A stretch of DNA of 64,000 nucleotides from PCC-6802 sp943367755 (GTDB lineage: Bacteria; Cyanobacteriota; Cyanobacteriia; Pseudanabaenales; Pseudanabaenaceae): the NCBI GenBank assembly GCA_943367755.1, contig CALRKB020000008.1, positions 62,001 through 126,000 of the forward strand. Direction: 5' to 3'. Position numbers and translations under genes: made by a program. This document shows positions 24,301-33,439 of the stretch, piece by piece. The stretch's first letter is position 1. Each line of letters opens with the position of its first letter. The notes below the pieces were generated by a model, which saw only the letters and a list, made by a program, of their open reading frames with translations, was not told the origin of the DNA and searched no databases.

Positions 24301-24813
24301 TTATTGAGCTACGGACTCAAGCACCCTTACTTTTTTGTTGGCCGCAATTGGAAAATTAACAAAGCTTAAAGATTCCCCAATTTCCCCTGCACTTGGGAGT
24401 GTTTGGAGGTAAGAAGCAAAAACTTCGTTATAGAGTGCGCCTTTTCTCTTTTGTTGTAAAAGCGTCACTGCCTGCTCGCCCGTCAGGCCCAAATATGTCA
24501 GGATCACCCCAGCCAGCAAAGCTGAGCGATTGTGCCCCATACCGCAATGCGAGAGTACGCGATCGCCACTTTCGATCAGGCAAGCTCCAAATTTAGCGGT
24601 CTGATGTAATCTTTGCAAATTAGGCAAAGCTCTTCGATCTTCAAATGGGAAATAGATATAGAGTATGCGATCTGATATAGTGGGAATACCGATATCAACG
24701 CCACCTTCTAGATCGAAAATCGCCGTGATATTACGTTCTGCGATCGGTTTCCAGTCATCTATATCAGGAGAAATAAATAGCTTGCCGTCTCGATCGATTT
24801 GATAAATGTCCAT
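24301..24813 (-). CDS. Dual-specificity/tyrosine phosphatase-like protein
   Basis: 170 residues. The phosphatase loop CX5R is visible in VLSHCGMGHNRSALLAG (Cys about 89, Arg about 95). A candidate general acid is in the YFPFEDRRALPN segment. The N-terminal part DGKLFISPDIDDWKPIAERN and ITAIFDLEGG is the usual DSP core. It probably removes phosphate from protein or a small phospho-compound; substrate unknown. It lies 110 nt upstream of pyrG on the same strand, with no sign of a shared transcript. Confidence 0.85.
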   Translation of the reverse strand: MDIYQIDRDGKLFISPDIDDWKPIAERNITAIFDLEGGVDIGIPTISDRILYIYFPFEDRRALPNLQRLHQTAKFGACLIESGDRVLSHCGMGHNRSALLAGVILTYLGLTGEQAVTLLQQKRKGALYNEVFASYLQTLPSAGEIGESLSFVNFPIAANKKVRVLESVAQ

Positions 24814-25026
24814 AGTCGCTCTCTCGCTCGATGCTTTTGGGAATCTTTAATTCATATTCATCGAATTTCACTGAATAAGAAGCGATCGCGATCGCAAGAG
24901 AGCAACGATCTTAATCAATTTGCGGGAACTTTAGCCTTTGGGTTAAAGTCTAGCAACTGTTGGTCTTGAAGTGCAATATTCGGCGGTCAGTTTTAGTCAT
25001 ACTGCAAGGCTGACATGAAATAGAGC

Positions 25027-25149
25027 AGGACTTACGCCCAGTGAAAGATAAACTCGGATTTTAAGGGGTTTGGGGCAACGCCCCAATTGAGGGCGCAGCC
25101 CTCAAACTCCCTTCCACTAGTTTTTCGTGGATTTGACTGCGTAAGTCTT
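25027..25149. mobile_element. MITE-like element upstream of sucrose synthase
   Basis: About 123 bp with terminal inverted repeats: GGACTTACGC at 25028-25037 and GCGTAAGTC at 25139-25147, extended by AAGACTTACGC on the reverse strand. Inside are two small hairpins, TTGGGGC-AAC-GCCCCAA and TTGAGGGC-GCAG-CCCTCAA. There is no coding capacity. TIRs of this type are common on non-autonomous cyanobacterial elements. It ends 29 bp before the ATG of the next gene. Confidence 0.65.
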
Positions 25150-25178
25150 ATAGAGTTGATAGCGAAAAAGAGAATATT

Positions 25179-27599
25179 ATGTCTGAAATGATTCAAGCCA
25201 TTCTTGATAGTGAGGAAAGAAACGATCTCAAGTCTTTCCTCAGCGATCTGCGACATCAAGAAAAGCGATACTTACTGCGCAATGAGATTCTGGGATTCTA
25301 TGCAGACTACTGCCAAAAATATCAGAAGTCTGATGAATTTTATCGTACCTCTAATCTTGGCAAACTGCTTTACTACACGCAAGAGATCATTCTAGAGAAT
25401 GGGAACCTCTGCTTGATCGTCCGTCCCAAGATCGCTAGCCAGGAAGTTTATCGGATTACCGAAGATTTGAGTATTGAATTGGTGACTACGCCAGAGTTAC
25501 TAGATTTGCGCGATCGCATGGTCAACCGCTATCACCCGAACGATGGTGACGTCCTGGAACTAGATTTCCAGCAGTTCTACGACTACTCACCTACGATTCG
25601 TGATTCCAAAAATATTGGTAAGGGCGTACAGTATCTCAACCGCTACCTATCAAGCAAACTATTTCAAGACCCCCAGCAATGGCTAGAAAGCTTGTTTCGT
25701 TTCTTGCGCTTGCACCAATGTAATGGGAGCCAGTTGCTGATCAACGGGCAGGTGCGATCGCATCAACAACTTTCTGAGCAGATAGAGAAAGCCCTGACCT
25801 TTGTGAGCAATCTTGATCGGGAAGAACCCTATGAAAAGTTTCGCTTTGACCTGCAAGCTATGGGTTTTGAGCCTGGTTGGGGCAATACCGCTGGCCGCGT
25901 ACGCGAAACGCTTGAGATTCTGGACGAACTGATCGACTCTCCCGATCACCAGACTCTGGAAGGGTTTATTTCTCGTATCCCCATGGTGTTTAAGATCGTC
26001 CTGGTGTCTATTCATGGTTGGTTTGGACAAGAAGGCGTCTTGGGGCGTCCCGATACAGGCGGCCAAATTGTCTATATCCTCGATCAAATCAAGAGCTTAG
26101 AAAAACAGCTACAAGAAGATATTACACTCGCTGGTTTAGATGTTCTATCTGTCAAACCAAAGGCGATTATCTTGACCCGCCTGATTCCCAATAGTGATGG
26201 TACTATTTGCAATCAACGCTTAGAAAAAGTCCACGGTACTGATAATGCCTGGATTTTACGCGTCCCGTTTCGGGAATTTAATCCCAATATGACGCAAAAC
26301 TGGATGTCGCGGTTTGAGATTTGGCCCTATCTAGCAACCTTTGCGGTTGATGCTGAGAAAGAACTGCTAGCAGAAATGCAGGGTAACCCTGACTTGATTA
26401 TTGGCAACTATTCCGATGGGAATTTAGTCGCGTTCCTGTTGGCGCGTCGCATGAAAGTAACCCAGTGCAACATTGCTCACGCCCTCGAAAAGACCAAATA
26501 TCTATTCAGCAACCTCTACTGGCAAGATCTAGAAGATAAGTATCATTTTTCGTTACAGTTTACAGCCGATCTAATTGCTATGAATGCGGCCAATTTTGTG
26601 ATTAGCAGTACTTACCAGGAAATCGTCGGCACCCATGAAGGTATCGGTCAGTATGAATCTTATAAGTGCTTTACGATGCCAGAACTCTATCATGTGGTGA
26701 ATGGCATTGAGCTACTCAGTCCCAAATTTAATGTGGTGCCACCTGGGGTCAGTGAGAGTTATTATTTCCCCTACTCTCGTCTGGAAGATCGGGTAATGGG
26801 CGATCGCGAACGCATAGAAGAGATGCTATTTAGCCTGGAAGACCCAACCTGTATCTATGGCAATCTGGTAAACCCGAATCAGCGCCCCATCTTTTCAATG
26901 GCAAGGCTCGATCGGATTAAAAATCTGACTGGTTTAGCGGAATGCTTTGGTAAAAGCAAGGAATTGCAAGAACATTGCAACTTGATTTTGGTGGCGGGCA
27001 AGTTACGAGTAGAAGAGTCGGACGACAGTGAAGAACGCGATGAGATTATCAGACTTTACCAAATTATTGATGAATACGATCTGCACGGCAAAATTCGCTG
27101 GCTGGGCGTGCGTCTATCGAAAACCGAATCTGGGGAGATTTATCGCGTGATCGCCGATCGCCAGGGGATCTTTGTGCAACCCGCTTTGTTTGAAGCTTTT
27201 GGTCTCACAATTTTAGAAGCGATGATTTCGGGCTTGCCGACCTTTGCAACTCAGTTTGGAGGCCCCCTGGAAATCATCCAAAATAAAGTGAATGGGTTTT
27301 ACATTAACCCGACGCATTTAGAAGAGACAGCAGAAAAGATTCTAGATTTCGTCACTAAGTGCGAGCAAAATCCCAATTTTTGGATTCAGATCTCAGAACA
27401 AGCGATCGCGCGAGTTTATAGCACGTATACGTGGAAGATTCACACGACAAAATTGCTATCCCTAGCCCGGATCTATGGTTTCTGGAACTTTACCTCAAAG
27501 GAAAACCGTGAAGACTTAATACGCTATATTGAGGCACTGTTTCACTTGCTTTACAAGCCCAGGGCACAAAAGTTGCTGGCGGAGCATCAGCATCGGTAA
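25179..27599 (+). CDS. sus: Sucrose synthase
   Basis: 806 residues, the length of plant and cyanobacterial SuSy. The N-terminal regulatory region (1-270) precedes the GT-B core, whose first Rossmann domain contains SIHGWFGQEGVLGRPDTGGQ and the second has FSMARLDRIKNLTGLAE and VQPALFEAFGLTILEAM with the retaining-GT Glu residues. The reaction is reversible: sucrose plus UDP or ADP gives fructose and NDP-glucose. In cyanobacteria it mainly feeds glucose into glycogen. The start ATG has only weak Shine-Dalgarno character (AAAAAGAGA). An unusual point is the mobile-element-like sequence immediately upstream, which may have changed the promoter. Confidence 0.95.
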   Translation: MSEMIQAILDSEERNDLKSFLSDLRHQEKRYLLRNEILGFYADYCQKYQKSDEFYRTSNLGKLLYYTQEIILENGNLCLIVRPKIASQEVYRITEDLSIELVTTPELLDLRDRMVNRYHPNDGDVLELDFQQFYDYSPTIRDSKNIGKGVQYLNRYLSSKLFQDPQQWLESLFRFLRLHQCNGSQLLINGQVRSHQQLSEQIEKALTFVSNLDREEPYEKFRFDLQAMGFEPGWGNTAGRVRETLEILDELIDSPDHQTLEGFISRIPMVFKIVLVSIHGWFGQEGVLGRPDTGGQIVYILDQIKSLEKQLQEDITLAGLDVLSVKPKAIILTRLIPNSDGTICNQRLEKVHGTDNAWILRVPFREFNPNMTQNWMSRFEIWPYLATFAVDAEKELLAEMQGNPDLIIGNYSDGNLVAFLLARRMKVTQCNIAHALEKTKYLFSNLYWQDLEDKYHFSLQFTADLIAMNAANFVISSTYQEIVGTHEGIGQYESYKCFTMPELYHVVNGIELLSPKFNVVPPGVSESYYFPYSRLEDRVMGDRERIEEMLFSLEDPTCIYGNLVNPNQRPIFSMARLDRIKNLTGLAECFGKSKELQEHCNLILVAGKLRVEESDDSEERDEIIRLYQIIDEYDLHGKIRWLGVRLSKTESGEIYRVIADRQGIFVQPALFEAFGLTILEAMISGLPTFATQFGGPLEIIQNKVNGFYINPTHLEETAEKILDFVTKCEQNPNFWIQISEQAIARVYSTYTWKIHTTKLLSLARIYGFWNFTSKENREDLIRYIEALFHLLYKPRAQKLLAEHQHR

Positions 27600-27618
27600 A
27601 GAGATAATGATTTTCGGT

Positions 27619-27662
27619 GAGGATGTGATGCGCTATTCCCATCACATCCTCTCTTCTTTTTT
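27619..27662 (+). terminator. Rho-independent terminator after sus
   Basis: Perfect 12-bp stem: GAGGATGTGATG at 27619-27630 and CATCACATCCTC at 27640-27651, with a 9-nt loop, followed by TCTTCTTTTTTA. It separates sus from the convergent nitroreductase gene and may act in both directions. Confidence 0.88.
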
Positions 27663-28335
27663 AGCCGTGATAAGGATTGTCTATCCGATCGACAAAGACA
27701 TTAGAAGCAAGCGGTAAGCGACCAGGATTGAGTCGTTCCTCTGCGCCATAGCCAATTGGTACAAGCACGGCGATCGCGAGATCCAAATTATCCGTAGCCC
27801 CAATTACCGCCTTCACCTTCTCCTCCGCCCAGCCATTCATAAAGCAAGAGGATAGACCAAAACTCTCGGCTGCCAATACCAGATGCGTGGCTGCGATCAT
27901 CGCATCTTTGATCGCATACTCGCGGCGACGATCTCCCAGTTTAGACTGGAACTGTGGAATGGCCGTCTTCAGATAGTTGACTGCTTCTTGATTCAGCGCA
28001 CCATTTTGCAATGCTTGTTGGTGAATTGGGCTTAAGTCCTTCTCTCCCACCGTCACATCAACAGCGAAGACAAAGGTAACTGGTGCCTGGACAATTTGCT
28101 TTTGTCCCCAAGAGGCCTCTGATAATGCTGCTTTCTGAGCTTCATCCTGAACGATCACAATCCGCCAATCCTGTAAATTCCAACTACTCGGTGCAGACAC
28201 GGTCAGTTCGATCAATCGCTTCAGCAGAGCAGGCTCAATTGCATCAGGTTTGAAGCTTTTCATGGCACGACGCTTTGCGATCGCCGTTGGTACGTCCAGA
28301 GGATGGGCAAGAGAATTAGCTATTTGAGTATCCAT
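27661..28335 (-). CDS. Nitroreductase family protein
   Basis: 224 residues of the FMN-dependent nitroreductase superfamily: AIAKRRAMKSFKPDAIEP (the usual RRSxRxF start), TVSAPSSWNLQDWRIVIVQD (FMN-binding SxxNxQxW) and HLVLAAESFGLSSCFMNGW. It probably reduces quinones, nitro compounds or similar electrophiles with NAD(P)H. It is the third gene of a likely operon with an old yellow enzyme and an aldo/keto reductase; the gap to the preceding gene is 42 nt. Physiological substrate unknown. Confidence 0.9.
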   Translation of the reverse strand: MDTQIANSLAHPLDVPTAIAKRRAMKSFKPDAIEPALLKRLIELTVSAPSSWNLQDWRIVIVQDEAQKAALSEASWGQKQIVQAPVTFVFAVDVTVGEKDLSPIHQQALQNGALNQEAVNYLKTAIPQFQSKLGDRRREYAIKDAMIAATHLVLAAESFGLSSCFMNGWAEEKVKAVIGATDNLDLAIAVLVPIGYGAEERLNPGRLPLASNVFVDRIDNPYHG

Positions 28336-28377
28336 TTAGTGTTCCTAAAGTTGTTGAGTTGAATAGTATGATTTTTT

Positions 28378-29409
28378 CTAGGCGCGATGATTGTCGATTT
28401 TCGTGATCGCACCACCAAAAGCAAAATCCTGTACCATTTGGCTTTGGAGAAAATCATGGGGGAAGCCTAGTTCGATGGCGCTAACGCTATCTAGCTCCTG
28501 CATTTGCTCGGTGGTGAGTTTGAACTCCAAACAGGCGAGATTTTCCTGCACTTGTGCCACCTTGCGCGAACCAATAATGGGTATAACATCAATTGGTTGT
28601 TGGCGTAGCCAGTTAAGCGCCACCTGCGAAGCTGGACGTCCAATCTCATTCGCAATTTTGCTCACTTCGCTGGCAACTCGCAAAGCGCGATCACTAATCT
28701 CTCGCTTTGTAATTGTGAATCGTGCCGACTCGGTATCGCTATTGGAATTATATTTACCCGTTAGTAAGCCTCCTGCTAAGGGACTCCAAGCCGTTATGCC
28801 AATATCAAAAGCCCGTGCCATTGGGAGCAAGTCGCGTTCGGGGGTGCGTTCTTTGAGAGAATATTCAATCTGCAACCCGATAAATGGTGTCCAGCCTCGC
28901 AGAATCGCGATCGTATTGGCTTGTGCCACAATCCAGGCTGGTGTATCAGAAATACCGATGTAAAGGACTTTGCCCATGCGGACGAGGTCATCAAAGGCAC
29001 GCATCACTTCGTCAACGGGAGTAGTAAAATCCCAAGCATGGAGCCATAGCAAATCGATATACTCAACATTCAATCGCTTCAGACTGGCTTCTACCGCTTG
29101 CACCATATTCTTGCGGTGATTGCCACCTGCATTGATTTCGCCCTTACCTGTATTGAGAGAATATTTAGTGGCTACTACCCATTTTTCGCGATCGATCTTA
29201 ATCAGATCGCCCACATACTTTTCACTTGTACCATTGGTGTACATATTAGCAGTGTCGATAAAGTTACCACCTGCTTCTGCAAACACATCAAACACCTTAC
29301 GACATTCTTCATAGGAGGCTCCCCATCCCCAATCTTCGCCAAATGTCATTGTTCCCAAACATAATTCCGAAACTCGCAGGCCGCTATGACCTAGTAATTT
29401 ATATCTCAT
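28378..29409 (-). CDS. Aldo/keto reductase
   Basis: 343 residues from ATG 29409 (MRYKLLGHSGLRVSELCLGT); a longer frame from 29529 would overlap the upstream gene by about 95 bases and adds no conserved sequence. AKR motifs are visible: GNFIDTANMYTNGTSEKYVG with catalytic Asp and Tyr, the Lys in WVVATKYSL, and the NADPH-binding VIPIIGSRKVAQVQENL at the end. The family reduces aldehydes and ketones. It lies between the OYE and nitroreductase genes on the same strand, with gaps of 25 and 42 nt, which supports an operon for reactive carbonyl or electrophile removal. Confidence 0.9.
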   Translation of the reverse strand: MRYKLLGHSGLRVSELCLGTMTFGEDWGWGASYEECRKVFDVFAEAGGNFIDTANMYTNGTSEKYVGDLIKIDREKWVVATKYSLNTGKGEINAGGNHRKNMVQAVEASLKRLNVEYIDLLWLHAWDFTTPVDEVMRAFDDLVRMGKVLYIGISDTPAWIVAQANTIAILRGWTPFIGLQIEYSLKERTPERDLLPMARAFDIGITAWSPLAGGLLTGKYNSNSDTESARFTITKREISDRALRVASEVSKIANEIGRPASQVALNWLRQQPIDVIPIIGSRKVAQVQENLACLEFKLTTEQMQELDSVSAIELGFPHDFLQSQMVQDFAFGGAITKIDNHRA

Positions 29410-29434
29410 ATTTGCTCCAGTGATAATACAGAAG

Positions 29435-30538
29435 TTAGCGTACTTGCAATTCCATCTGAGGCTCAAGGGCAGGATAGTCAGTGTATCCCTTTTCCTCACC
29501 ACCATAGAATGTAGCGGGATCTGGCTCATTCAAGGGTGCATCTATGCGGAATCGCTCTGGCAAATCGGGATTAGCAATAAATAGCCTACCAAATGATACC
29601 AGATCGGCTATCCCTTCAGACAAAGCAGCATTTGCTTTATCGCGATCGTAGTCCCAATTAGCGATTACAGTACCTTTAAAGGTAGGACGGAAGTGAGATA
29701 CGGGAATTGCAGTACCACCATGCCTGAGATCGGCTTCGCTGGGCTCAATTAGATGCAGATAGGCGAGGTCAAACTGATTGAGTCTGTCGATCGCATAATT
29801 GAAGGTTGTGGCAGGATCGGAATCAGACATACTGTTAAACGTGCTGCTGGGTGAGAGACGCACACCAACGCGATCGCCTCCCCACACACTTGTGACCGCT
29901 TCTGTGACTTCTAACAGAAACCGCGTACGATTTTCCAGCGAACCACCATAGGCATCAGTGCGATGATTGGTGCGATCGCGCAGAAATTGATCGATGAGAT
30001 AACCATTGGCGCCATGAATCTCAACGCCATCGAATCCAGCCGCTAGGGCATTTTTTGCTCCCTGGCGAAATTGCTCCACAATGCCTGGAATCTCAGAGAT
30101 CTCTAAGGCACGAGGAGTCACAAATGGTTGCATACCTGCGTAGGTTTGGGCTTCACCCTCTGGCGTGATCGCGCTGGGAGCGACTGGCAATGCTCCATCC
30201 GGTTGTAGGGATGGGTGCGAGATCCGCCCAACATGCCATAGTTGCAAAAAAATCCGTCCTCCATGGGCATGTACGGCCTCAGTAACTAGCTGCCATCCTT
30301 CCACTTGGGCGGGAGAATGAATCCCAGGGGTAGCAGGATAACCCACTCCCTGTGGAGAAACCTGGGTAGCCTCGCTAATAATCAGGCCAGCCGATACCCG
30401 TTGAGTGTAATAGGTAGCGTTCATTGCGGTGGGGACATTCCCCGCACTGGCACGATTGCGCGTTAATGGAGCCATCACAATGCGATTGGGCAAAGCATAT
30501 GGGCCAACCTGAACGGGTGTGAAGAGATCTACCGACAT
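29435..30538 (-). CDS. Old yellow enzyme family alkene reductase
   Basis: 367 residues. OYE motifs: LFTPVQVGPYALPNRIVMAP, QLWHVGRISHPSLQPDG with the conserved His, GFDGVEIHGANGYLIDQFL with His/Asn substrate residues, and the Tyr-containing RTDAYGGSLENR. It binds FMN and reduces activated C=C bonds with NADPH. The start has AGGAGG six bases upstream of the ATG. It heads the operon with aldo/keto reductase and nitroreductase and is divergent from an ArsR-type regulator, which is a common arrangement for electrophile-inducible genes. Confidence 0.93.
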   Translation of the reverse strand: MSVDLFTPVQVGPYALPNRIVMAPLTRNRASAGNVPTAMNATYYTQRVSAGLIISEATQVSPQGVGYPATPGIHSPAQVEGWQLVTEAVHAHGGRIFLQLWHVGRISHPSLQPDGALPVAPSAITPEGEAQTYAGMQPFVTPRALEISEIPGIVEQFRQGAKNALAAGFDGVEIHGANGYLIDQFLRDRTNHRTDAYGGSLENRTRFLLEVTEAVTSVWGGDRVGVRLSPSSTFNSMSDSDPATTFNYAIDRLNQFDLAYLHLIEPSEADLRHGGTAIPVSHFRPTFKGTVIANWDYDRDKANAALSEGIADLVSFGRLFIANPDLPERFRIDAPLNEPDPATFYGGEEKGYTDYPALEPQMELQVR

Positions 30539-30569
30539 GTCTAACCTCCTGAATTGGTTAGTTTAATTA

Positions 30570-30599
30570 TTCGAGTTTTTCGAACAAATGAACTATAAT
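30570..30599. promoter_or_regulatory. Putative operator and promoter between OYE operon and ArsR-type gene
   Basis: An inverted repeat TTCGA-N5-TCGAA at 30570-30584 lies in the 85-bp divergent region, followed by a perfect -10 hexamer TATAAT at 30594-30599. The repeat overlaps the expected -35 position of the regulator promoter, as for an autorepressor site. Prediction by eye only. Confidence 0.45.
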
Positions 30600-30623
30600 A
30601 CAAATTATGAGATCGTGCAACCT

Positions 30624-31007
30624 ATGAGGCTTCTTTATCATCCTGACAAAAAAGATATTTCCCTAGCAGGAGTTCTCTATGCTTTGGGCGACCCGGTGCG
30701 CCTAGAAATTGTCAAACGGTTAGCGACCCATGGCGAACTTCCCTGTGCGGCTCTAGGTTGTGCTGCTGACTATGCGATCGCAAGCGAAGAGAGCGCTAAT
30801 CCAAAATTGATTGCCAAGTCTACCATGTCACATCACTTCAGAATTTTGCGCGAATCGGGTGTGCTCTATTCCCATAAAGAAGGCACGCAGCTAATTAATT
30901 CACTGCGCCGTGAAGATCTTGATACGCTTTTCCCTGGTTTACTCGATACCGTATTGCAGTCTGCTAGTCGGAATGCTGGATGTTCTAAGCCAACACATCA
31001 CAATTAA
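30624..31007 (+). CDS. ArsR-type HTH transcriptional regulator
   Basis: 127 residues from ATG 30624. An earlier ATG at 30588 lies upstream of the TATAAT box, so it would not be transcribed from that promoter. The winged helix is visible: GVLYALGDPVRLEIVKRLAT, recognition helix STMSHHFRILRESGVLYSHK, and the wing EGTQLINSLRRED. Cys residues in GELPCAALGC could sense thiol-reactive compounds, which is inference. The gene is divergent from the OYE/aldo-keto/nitroreductase genes and probably represses them. The stretch 31008-31272 downstream holds no gene. Confidence 0.85.
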   Translation: MRLLYHPDKKDISLAGVLYALGDPVRLEIVKRLATHGELPCAALGCAADYAIASEESANPKLIAKSTMSHHFRILRESGVLYSHKEGTQLINSLRREDLDTLFPGLLDTVLQSASRNAGCSKPTHHN

Positions 31008-31272
31008 CTGACTCAACTTACAACTACATGTTACGTAGAAGTTCTTGAAACCTTCACCCCACCACAATCGCTAGCGAGTTGCCTCGTATTGCCCCTCGCC
31101 TTCAAGGGGAAGGAAACAGAGCCAGAACAGGGGTTTCGACGCGATCGTTCAGCCAAACAGCGTAGCCCATGCAACACCAATTGAATATATGCTTGAGTAA
31201 TAAAAAGAGGCCATAATTTCACGTAACATCAGATAATAAATTTCTTTTTATCTAACTTTATTAATAAAGAAT

Positions 31273-31566
31273 ATGAAGAAACAGTCAAAATCATTGGCGG
31301 ACGTAGCAGCCGATCGTTGGCGCATTTCAATGTGGCTTACCGCAGCCATGATGGTTATTTACTTTGGGTTCATTTTGCTGATTGCCTACAACAAGACCCT
31401 ACTCGCAACTCTTGTTACTCCTGGACTTTCGTTGGGAATAGTCTTAGGCGCTCTCGTGATTGCAGCGGTTTGGGTGCTCACTTACATTTACGTACATTGG
31501 GCAAACACCAACTATGACGAGCACATTGCCGAACTTCAAGCAAATTTGAAGGAGCGCGAATCGTGA
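31273..31566 (+). CDS. DUF485 membrane protein (YjcH-like)
   Basis: 97 residues with two hydrophobic helices: LTAAMMVIYFGFILLIAYN and LSLGIVLGALVIAAVWVLTY, plus the family-specific tail YIYVHWANTNYDEHIAELQ. This is the small partner encoded before ActP-type acetate symporters in many bacteria. The stop overlaps the GTG start of the next gene (GTGA), so the two are translationally coupled. Exact function unknown, perhaps assembly or modulation of the symporter. Confidence 0.9.
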   Translation: MKKQSKSLADVAADRWRISMWLTAAMMVIYFGFILLIAYNKTLLATLVTPGLSLGIVLGALVIAAVWVLTYIYVHWANTNYDEHIAELQANLKERES

Positions 31567-33161
31567 ATACAACCCTCGGACAATTCAATCCTTTAGCGAT
31601 CGCTTTCTTCCTAATATTTGTCATTGCCTCTTTAGGGATTACCTATTGGGCCGCGCTGAAAACCAAAAGTACGTCGCATTTTTACACCGCAGGACAAAGC
31701 ATTAGCGGTTTTCAAAACGGACTTGCCCTTGCTGGCGACTACATGAGTGCGGCCAGCTTTTTGGGTATTGCCGGACTCGTAGCGCTGAATGGTTTTGACG
31801 GCTTGATTTATTCCATCGGCTTTCTGGTGGGATGGCCGCTGGTCATGTTTTTGATTGCCGAGCCGCTACGCAATCTAGGTAAATATACGTTCTCCGATGT
31901 CGTAGCATTTCGCCTGCGACAAACCCCGGTGCGGATTGCCTCTGCGATCGGAACGCTAGCAGTAGTCAGTTTTTACCTCATCGCGCAAATGGTCGGTGCG
32001 GGCAATCTGATCAAACTGCTGTTTGGTTTAGATTACGATATTGCTTTATTAATCGTCGGTGGTGTCATGCTCTCCTATGTCATTTTTGGCGGCATGATTG
32101 CTACGACATGGGTACAGATTATCAAGGCAGTTCTCTTACTGGGCGGAACAGTAATACTTTCAGGATTGGTGCTATCGCAGTTTGGATTCAATCCAGCCAA
32201 CCTATTTGCGGCAGCTTCGCAGAAATACGGTGCTGGTATCCTCGCACCGGGCAAACTAATTTCCGATCCCCTTGATGCCATTTCGTTAGGTATGTCGCTG
32301 ATGCTAGGCACAGCGGGCTTGCCGCACATTCTCATGCGTTTCTACACCGTTCCTGATGCCAAAGCTGCCCGTACTTCCGTCATGTATGCCACGCTGTTCA
32401 TCGGTTTCTTCTACCTGCTCACTTTTATTCTCGGTTTTGGGTCGATGGTGCTGGTGGGACAAGAAGCCATTAAACATATCGACAAGGGTGGCAACATGGC
32501 AGCACCTCTGTTGGCTGAAGTCTTAGGCGGTAACGCTTTCTTAGGTTTCATTGCCGCAGTGTCCTTTGCAACGATCCTGGCTGTCGTAGCCGGACTCACC
32601 TTATCGGGAGCGGCAGCGCTCTCGCACGACCTATGGGTAAATGTGGTACGCGGCGGCCATGCTGACGAATCGGAGCAGTTCAAAGTGGCTCGGGGTGCAA
32701 CACTGCTATTAGGAATTGTGGCCATTATACTGGGCATCGTTTTTAAGGGGCAGAATGTTGCCTATATGGTGGGGCTTGCCTTTGCGATCGCTGCTAGTGC
32801 TAACTTTCCATCGCTATTACTATCGATGATTTGGCGGCGCTTCACAACGCACGGTGCGGTGGCGAGCATCATCGTCGGTACGGTTTCGTCTCTTGTGCTG
32901 ATCTATCTCTCGCCTACCGTTCAAATTGACATTCTCAAACAGGCCCATGCATTCTTCCCTCTGAAGAATCCCGGTTTAGTTACGATTCCCCTATCGTTTG
33001 TTGTAGGCATTGTCGTTTCTCTGTTGGAGAACGATACAGTTTCTGCCGCAAGGTTCGATGAGGTAGAACATCGCATCCATGTCGGTATGAGCCTGAAAGA
33101 ATTTGGTGGCAACACTGCAACAATTGATGCCTCCGATCTTGCTGAAGAGATAAACGGGTAA
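31563..33161 (+). CDS. actP: ActP-like sodium/solute symporter (SSS family)
   Basis: 532 residues, about 13 membrane helices. Seen: GQSISGFQNGLALAGDYMSA near residue 45, where solute/sodium symporters carry a conserved DxxSAASFLG, then YVIFGGMIATTWVQIIKAV and TAGLPHILMRFYTVPDAKAA, both ActP hallmarks. It probably imports acetate or a similar short acid with Na+. Translation starts at GTG 31563 within the DUF485 stop. A strong terminator follows at 33194. In a phototroph this gives limited carbon uptake rather than heterotrophic growth, which is inference. Confidence 0.9.
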   Translation: MNTTLGQFNPLAIAFFLIFVIASLGITYWAALKTKSTSHFYTAGQSISGFQNGLALAGDYMSAASFLGIAGLVALNGFDGLIYSIGFLVGWPLVMFLIAEPLRNLGKYTFSDVVAFRLRQTPVRIASAIGTLAVVSFYLIAQMVGAGNLIKLLFGLDYDIALLIVGGVMLSYVIFGGMIATTWVQIIKAVLLLGGTVILSGLVLSQFGFNPANLFAAASQKYGAGILAPGKLISDPLDAISLGMSLMLGTAGLPHILMRFYTVPDAKAARTSVMYATLFIGFFYLLTFILGFGSMVLVGQEAIKHIDKGGNMAAPLLAEVLGGNAFLGFIAAVSFATILAVVAGLTLSGAAALSHDLWVNVVRGGHADESEQFKVARGATLLLGIVAIILGIVFKGQNVAYMVGLAFAIAASANFPSLLLSMIWRRFTTHGAVASIIVGTVSSLVLIYLSPTVQIDILKQAHAFFPLKNPGLVTIPLSFVVGIVVSLLENDTVSAARFDEVEHRIHVGMSLKEFGGNTATIDASDLAEEING

Positions 33162-33193
33162 GTGACATCTTGAAACGTGTAGGCTATTGCAAC

Positions 33194-33226
33194 AAAAGGG
33201 ATCGAATTCGATCCCTTTTGCTTTTA
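33194..33226 (+). terminator. Rho-independent terminator after actP
   Basis: A perfect 26-bp palindrome, AAAAGGGATCGAA-TTCGATCCCTTTT at 33194-33219, followed by GCTTTTA. The rest of the 33162-33439 gap shows nothing recognisable. Confidence 0.85.
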
Positions 33227-33439
33227 TAAGCGGAAAGGCTGCGTGAAATAGAAGGATATTAACGTACTGGGGTTAAATGAGTTTCTTCGCATCATAGGGA
33301 GCGTTACGATCGCTCGCCCAAAATTTGTTTACAAGAACACCCACCGAGAGATATAACTCGCTCCTCAGCAATACGCTGATTCGCAGCGGTATCGACCTGC
33401 GATCGCATTGTTGAACAATCCGTTACCCTGTAGATTTGA

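Noticed and set aside
30588..30623. Earlier ATG as start of the ArsR-type regulator
   Set aside because: It precedes the TATAAT box at 30594-30599, so it would lie outside the transcript from that promoter.
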